DNA of 35,887 bases. Origin: DATDOY01 sp035293045 (lineage in GTDB: Bacteria; Actinomycetota; Acidimicrobiia; IMCC26256; JACPCJ01). The DNA lies in assembly GCA_035293045.1 (NCBI GenBank), contig DATDOY010000181.1:1-35887 (forward strand). Direction: 5' to 3'. This document shows positions 32,155 to 35,887 of the stretch, piece after piece (position 1 is the first letter of the stretch; the number at the start of each line of letters is the position of its first letter). Both the position numbers and the translations under genes were made by a program. Below the pieces are notes generated by a model that was given only the letters and a program-made list of their open reading frames with translations, did not search any database and had not been told where the DNA came from.

Positions 32155-34282
32155 TGGGCGACCCCCCGGTCTCGAGCGCCCCGGACGCTTCGAGTTCCGA
32201 GATTTGGGCGGGGGTCAGGCCGATGAGCTCGGCGAGTACGAGGCGGCTGTGCTCGCCGAGCATCGGTCCCGGCCGCGAATAGCCGGCGGCGGCGTCGCTG
32301 AGCCGAATGCCGTTGCGCTCATAGGGCCCGGACCCCATCACCGGATGGTCAAGGGTCACGAAGTGACCGCGGTGGGCAAGTTGGGGGTCGGCAAGCAGGT
32401 CGTCGAAGTCCTGGACGGGTACCGCTTCGATACCCAGGGCTTGGAGGGTCTCGGCGACGTCCTCGCGTGACCGTCGCGCCGACCATTCGGCGATGGCGTT
32501 GGGGGAGGCACCCGCCGTGGAGGCGAGCAGCTCCCAGGTTTCGTCCGTCCAGCAGGCGATGGCGACCCAGCGGTCCGTCCCGGCGCAAGGGAAGACGCCG
32601 TGGAGGATCTCCGCGGGGTCGTCGTTCCCCATGCGCTCGCCGGTCACGCCCTCGTGCCGGAATCGCAGGAGCCACGGCGTCAGCGCGTAGATGCCGCACT
32701 CGACCTGGGAGACGTCCAGGATCGAGCCGAGACCGGTGGCGCGCTGGTGAAGCAGGCCGGCGGCGAGCGCGGCCGCCGCGAAGCGGGGCGCCAGGGAATC
32801 GGTGATCGTGCCGAACGGGCCGACCGGCTCGCGATCGGGCCATCCCGTGACGTAGTTCCACCCCGACAACGCCGCCCCTTGGCCCCCAAAGCCTGGGTAG
32901 TCGCGGTGGGGGCCGGTCTGGCCGTTGAGGCACGAGTGCACGATCACGAGGTCTGGGCGCGCCGCCAAGAGGACGTCGTCGTCGAGTCCGAAACCCCTCA
33001 TGGCCTTCGGGGCGAAGTTCTCGACGAGGGCGTCCGCCCAGCCGATGAGCCGCAGGGCGGTCGCTCGACCGTCGGGGTGCTTGAGGTTGAGGGCGATCGA
33101 GAGCTTGCCGACGTTGAGGCCGTCGAACATCACCGAGCCCTCGAGGCCGTGCGGGTTGTCGGGGCCGAGCGCGTACACGCGAAGGAAATCGGGGCGCGTG
33201 TGTGATTCGACCCGCACGACGGTGGCACCGTGCTCGACGAAGTAGCGCGTGGCGATCGGGCCGGCCGCCCCGCTCCCGAACTCGACGATGTTCGTGCCGC
33301 TCCATGCACCGTCGGCCTCGCTCCCGGCCGCGGCTCGTGGCGGCGAAGCGCCCCTCGTTCCGGTCGTTCCGTCGCGAGGAACGCGGATGTGGGCGAAGGA
33401 TCTCGGGACGCCGTCCGCGTCGAAGAAGTCGCGGGCGGAGAGCTGGCGCGAGGCGTAGATCTCCCTCGGGGAGTTGATGGGCGCCAGCATCAGATTGGTC
33501 TCGCAGGCGATCTCGTAGAGCTCGGTCATCGTCTTGCCCGCGAAGTAGGCGGCGACCGGTTCCTCGATCGCTCGCAGCTCGTCGTCGCTGGCTTCGGTGT
33601 GGAGATACGTCGACCAGTCGCGTTCGGTGAGGGCGGTCGTCGCGAGCCCGTCGTCGACGCAGAGCCGAGTGATCGTCTCGAGCGAGGCCACGCGCGCCTT
33701 GCCCCCCCGCAGGCCGAAGCTCACCCAGCCGTCCTTGCACGGCCAGATCTCTCGGGTGCGGCCGACGTTGGCCCCGCGGCGCTGCACGCGCTCCCCGGTG
33801 CGCACGAGCCGGGCCGGTGCGCACATGTTGGCGGCCAACACGACCTCCTGCATCGAGACGTCGATGCGTTGGGGCCGGCCGGTCGCGAGGCCGGTGAGGG
33901 CGGCGAAGGCCACCTCGGCCCCGACGTGCGCGTGCGAGGCGGGCTGGCTCGGCCGCACAGGCGCCCGATCCAGGTCGCCGGTGGCGTGCATGTTGCCGGA
34001 TGCCGCCATGACGCCGAGGTCGGTCGCGACCCACCCGGCCCGAGGTCCGGTGAGGCCGAACGCAGTGACCGACACCCAGACCGCGTCGGGTGCCTCGCCG
34101 GGATCGAGGACCGCGCATCCCGGCCACCCCGGGGTTTCGATCACGACGTCCGCCTTGCGCAGCGCAGATCGGGACGGCCCGACGACGTCGGCGCCGAGGT
34201 CGGCGAGGATTCGCCCCGCGAGGGCGGCCGGAGGGCCCGCGGCGTCGACGACGCGCACGCCCGACAGCAACGATGCATCCAC
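32141..34282 (-). CDS. CaiB/BaiF family III CoA-transferase, two domains in one chain
   Basis: A 713-residue protein from GTG 34282, about twice the length of a usual family III CoA-transferase. The first copy (about 1-300) has VRVVDAAGPPAALAGRILADLGADVV and the catalytic Asp region RIDVSMQE (D141). The second (about 328-690) has NIVEFGSGAAGPIATRYFVEHGATVVRVES, LVENFAPKAMRGFGLD and ILDVSQVE (D523). A Gly/Arg-rich linker (302-326) joins them. Family III enzymes are interlocked dimers, so a tandem fusion could make a pseudo-dimer with two different sites. Both Asp are kept. It moves CoA between an acyl-CoA and a carboxylate, an alternative to ligase activation. The divergent amidohydrolase starts 120 bp away with an operator between. 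Confidence 0.9.
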   Translation of the reverse strand: MDASLLSGVRVVDAAGPPAALAGRILADLGADVVGPSRSALRKADVVIETPGWPGCAVLDPGEAPDAVWVSVTAFGLTGPRAGWVATDLGVMAASGNMHATGDLDRAPVRPSQPASHAHVGAEVAFAALTGLATGRPQRIDVSMQEVVLAANMCAPARLVRTGERVQRRGANVGRTREIWPCKDGWVSFGLRGGKARVASLETITRLCVDDGLATTALTERDWSTYLHTEASDDELRAIEEPVAAYFAGKTMTELYEIACETNLMLAPINSPREIYASRQLSARDFFDADGVPRSFAHIRVPRDGTTGTRGASPPRAAAGSEADGAWSGTNIVEFGSGAAGPIATRYFVEHGATVVRVESHTRPDFLRVYALGPDNPHGLEGSVMFDGLNVGKLSIALNLKHPDGRATALRLIGWADALVENFAPKAMRGFGLDDDVLLAARPDLVIVHSCLNGQTGPHRDYPGFGGQGAALSGWNYVTGWPDREPVGPFGTITDSLAPRFAAAALAAGLLHQRATGLGSILDVSQVECGIYALTPWLLRFRHEGVTGERMGNDDPAEILHGVFPCAGTDRWVAIACWTDETWELLASTAGASPNAIAEWSARRSREDVAETLQALGIEAVPVQDFDDLLADPQLAHRGHFVTLDHPVMGSGPYERNGIRLSDAAAGYSRPGPMLGEHSRLVLAELIGLTPAQISELEASGALETGGSPTRDS

Positions 34283-34366
34283 ACCGCAACGTTACGGCGC
34301 GGCGGCGTTGAGGCTCCGGGTTGATGACCGGCGCGGCTCACACAAAACGCCAGGTCAGCTCGTAAA

Positions 34367-34384
34367 GTTGACACTCGTGTCAGG
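34367..34384. promoter_or_regulatory. 18-bp operator-like palindrome, copy 6
   Basis: GTTGACACTCGTGTCAGG has a perfect inner TGACAC-N2-GTGTCA core. It ends 18 bp upstream of the amidohydrolase ATG (34403) and lies 84 bp from the divergent CoA-transferase start. TTGACA at 34368-34373 also resembles a -35 box, so the site may overlap the promoter; no convincing -10 box is seen. Confidence 0.68.
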
Positions 34385-34402
34385 TTTTGGTCTCATGCCA
34401 GC

Positions 34403-35569
34403 ATGACGGCGAAATACCGCATCATTTCGGCCGACGCTCACGTTCTCGAGCCCCCCGACATCTGGAAGAACCACCTTCCCGAGCAGTATCAGGAGCAGGC
34501 GCCGCAGCTCGTCAAGGACAAGGACGGGGGCGACGCGTGGCTCATCCCCGGCGCGGACACGCCCGACCCGATCGGCCTGACCGCGACGCCGGGCATGCCG
34601 TGGGACCAGTTTCGGTGGACCGGCGTGACTTACGACGAGGCGCGTCCCGGTTGCTACAACGGCGGCGAGCGGCTCAAGGACATGGACATCGACGGCGTCG
34701 ACGCCGAGGTGATCTTCCCACCCCAACGCACCATCGGGCACTGGCTCGGCCACGACGACCAGGCGGCGTCGCTCACCGGCGTCGAGGCGTACAACGACTT
34801 CCTCTGGAACGAGTTCTGCGCGCCCGACCCGACCCGCCTCGTCGGCATGGCGCAGATCCCCGGTCTCGGCGTGGATACCGCCGTCGACGCGCTACGGAAG
34901 GCCAAGGCGCGCGGGTTCAAGGGCGTGGTCATCTCCAACTGGCCGTCGGGCGGCGAGATGATCTCCGAGGACGACGACCCGTTCTGGGCCGCGGCGGTCG
35001 ACGAGGGGATCCCCGTGACCATCCACATCAACCTCATCTCGCGCGCCGCCCGCCAGCGCAACCGCGTGGCCGCGGCCAAGAACCTCTATGGCGAGGGCGC
35101 GCAGGTGGAGATGGCGGGCGCTCGGGCGGCGGCCAGCCTCGCCGGCGTGTTCTCCATGGTGCCGTCCACCATCGGCCAGCTCATCTTCACCGGGACGTTC
35201 GAGCGATTCCCCGATCTCCACGTGGCGATGATCGAGACGAGCGTCGGGTGGCTGCCCCACTTCCTCGAGCAGATGGACGACCGCTTCTGGAGAAATCGCT
35301 CGTGGAGCAACATTCCGATCACCGAGCCGCCGTCGTTCTACTGGTACCGCAACATGTCGGCGACGTTCATCTGGGACCCCGCGGGCGTTCGCCAGCGGCA
35401 CCAGGTCGGCGTCGACAACATGATGTGGTCGACCGACTACCCGCACCACGGGAACGACTGGCCACACAGTCGTAAGGTGATCTCCGAGACGCTGGCCGAG
35501 TGCACGACGGAAGAACGCGAGAAGATCCTGGCGGCGAACGCCGTGCGCATCTGGCACCTAGAAGACTGA
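34403..35569 (+). CDS. Amidohydrolase-2 family metal-dependent hydrolase (TIM barrel)
   Basis: A 388-residue protein from ATG 34403. The N-terminal metal motif is D11-A-H13 in ISADAHVLEP, a third ligand is probably in VTIHINL (about 211-217), and a C-terminal STDYPHHGNDWPHS supplies the Asp and following His pair typical of the ACMSD-like group. In this group the enzymes decarboxylate aromatic or enoic acids or hydrolyse C-N and C-O bonds; which applies cannot be told. The stretch IDGVDAEVIFPPQRTIGHWL is common in actinobacterial members encoded in tandem. The next gene encodes a related protein. Operator copy 6 is directly upstream and a 48-bp palindrome directly downstream. Confidence 0.9.
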   Translation: MTAKYRIISADAHVLEPPDIWKNHLPEQYQEQAPQLVKDKDGGDAWLIPGADTPDPIGLTATPGMPWDQFRWTGVTYDEARPGCYNGGERLKDMDIDGVDAEVIFPPQRTIGHWLGHDDQAASLTGVEAYNDFLWNEFCAPDPTRLVGMAQIPGLGVDTAVDALRKAKARGFKGVVISNWPSGGEMISEDDDPFWAAAVDEGIPVTIHINLISRAARQRNRVAAAKNLYGEGAQVEMAGARAAASLAGVFSMVPSTIGQLIFTGTFERFPDLHVAMIETSVGWLPHFLEQMDDRFWRNRSWSNIPITEPPSFYWYRNMSATFIWDPAGVRQRHQVGVDNMMWSTDYPHHGNDWPHSRKVISETLAECTTEEREKILAANAVRIWHLED

Positions 35570-35584
35570 CTGACTCCTACCAAG

Positions 35585-35632
35585 CGAGTGTGAGTGCTGG
35601 CCCGCCCATGGGCGGGCCAGCACTCACACTCG
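35585..35632. terminator. 48-bp perfect palindrome, GTGTGAGTG family
   Basis: Bases 35585-35608 are exactly complementary to 35609-35632, giving a 24-bp stem with no mismatch (a real hairpin would open the central CCATGG). It starts 16 bp after the amidohydrolase stop and 35 bp before the next plus-strand gene. The outer stem GTGTGAGTGC matches the elements at 3228 and 20158; the inner stem is different (TGGCCCGCC). No T-run follows. Confidence 0.75.
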
Positions 35633-35666
35633 AAGAAGCCTGACCCGACAACCCGAGGGGGTCTCG

Positions 35667-35887
35667 ATGAACGTCGAGGACATGATCCTTGTCTCTGTCG
35701 ACGATCACGTCGTCGAGCCGCGGGACATGTACGAGCGGCACGTTCCGGAGAAGTACCTGGACCAGGCGCCCAAGCTCGCCACCTTGGATGACGGCACCGA
35801 GGAATGGCAGTGGCAAGGTCAGACGGCCACGAACATCGGGCTGAACGCCGTCGCCGGCCGTCCCCCGGAGGAGTACGGCACGGAGCC
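35667..35887 (+). CDS. Amidohydrolase-2 family protein (3' end outside window)
   Basis: The first 73 codons of a gene starting at ATG 35667, 5 bp after a GAGGGGG ribosome binding site. The opening MILVSVDDHVVEPRDMYERH carries a D-x-H metal motif (DDHVVEP) in the place where the preceding protein has DAHVLEP, and VPEKYLDQAPKL parallels its LPEQYQEQAPQL. The two are therefore tandem paralogues, though well diverged. The metal-ligand Asp of the barrel end and the active site are beyond the edge. A CCTGAC half-site (35639-35644) precedes it, without the matching second arm. Confidence 0.85.
   Translation, partial: MNVEDMILVSVDDHVVEPRDMYERHVPEKYLDQAPKLATLDDGTEEWQWQGQTATNIGLNAVAGRPPEEYGTE

Noticed and set aside
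35639..35657. CCTGACCCGACAACCCGAG before the last gene as an operator
   Set aside because: Only the left arm matches; there is no GTCA arm at the required spacing.

Overview
The window is GC-rich, densely coded chromosomal DNA from an actinobacterium. GTG and TTG starts, stop/start overlaps of the ATGA, GTGA and TTGA type, an MTB12-like lipoprotein and many CoA-ester catabolic genes fit Actinomycetota, perhaps Acidimicrobiia; the lineage is inferred from gene content only. I saw no rRNA, tRNA, CRISPR array, transposase, phage gene or replication origin. No gene-free stretch is longer than about 220 bases.

Layout. 1-1509 (minus): a GMC oxidoreductase, cut by the window edge, preceded by a gluconate-2-dehydrogenase-subunit-3-like partner. 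1656-3221 (plus): a branched-chain-amino-acid-type solute-binding lipoprotein. It converges on a minus-strand cassette (3392-7514) of two ATPases, a fused LivH-LivM permease and a small membrane protein with a Cys/His cluster, followed upstream by a secreted acidic-repeat protein (7587-9026). 9222-14271 (minus): a tight five-gene operon of 2-hydroxyacid dehydrogenase, class II aldolase, HMG-CoA-synthase-like/DUF35 fusion, SCP-x-type thiolase and enoyl-CoA hydratase/isomerase. 14398-15828 (minus) MFS transporter and 15859-17130 (plus) cytochrome P450 diverge. Then come a PLP-dependent decarboxylase (minus), a hotdog thioesterase (plus), a small membrane protein (minus) and an SDR (plus). 20467-23095 (minus): acyl-CoA dehydrogenase and acyl-CoA ligase, divergent from a TetR regulator (23122-23751). 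23803-25766 (minus): enoyl-CoA hydratase plus a thiolase-like protein without its cysteine. 25803-26084: a coiled-coil/TM protein. 26181-27113 (minus) SDR diverges from a MaoC-like/SDR pair (27251-28554). 28659-31430 (minus): a large secreted PQQ-type beta-propeller protein. Then an MTB12-like lipoprotein, a double-domain CaiB/BaiF CoA-transferase (minus), and two amidohydrolase-2 genes (plus, the second cut by the window edge).

How it fits together. The set covers uptake (LIV-type ABC, MFS), oxidation (GMC dehydrogenase, P450, quinoprotein-like protein, SDRs), CoA activation (ligase, CoA-transferase) and beta-oxidation or aldolytic cleavage (acyl-CoA dehydrogenase, two hydratases, MaoC, SDRs, thiolase and thiolase-like enzymes). 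It reads as a catabolic island for a lipid-like, steroid-like or similar carboxylic substrate. The substrate cannot be read from the sequence.

The most notable signal is regulatory. Six copies of one 18-bp inverted repeat with fixed geometry (NNTGAC-N6-GTCANN, best form CCTGAC-N6-GTCAGG) lie beside start codons at 1516, 14283, 15821, 27202, 31450 and 34367. They link the dehydrogenase pair, the aldolase/thiolase operon, MFS/P450, SDR/MaoC, the propeller protein and CaiB/amidohydrolase into one apparent regulon. A second family of intergenic elements, hairpins with a shared GTGTGAGTG outer stem, sits after genes at 3228, 20158 and 35585.
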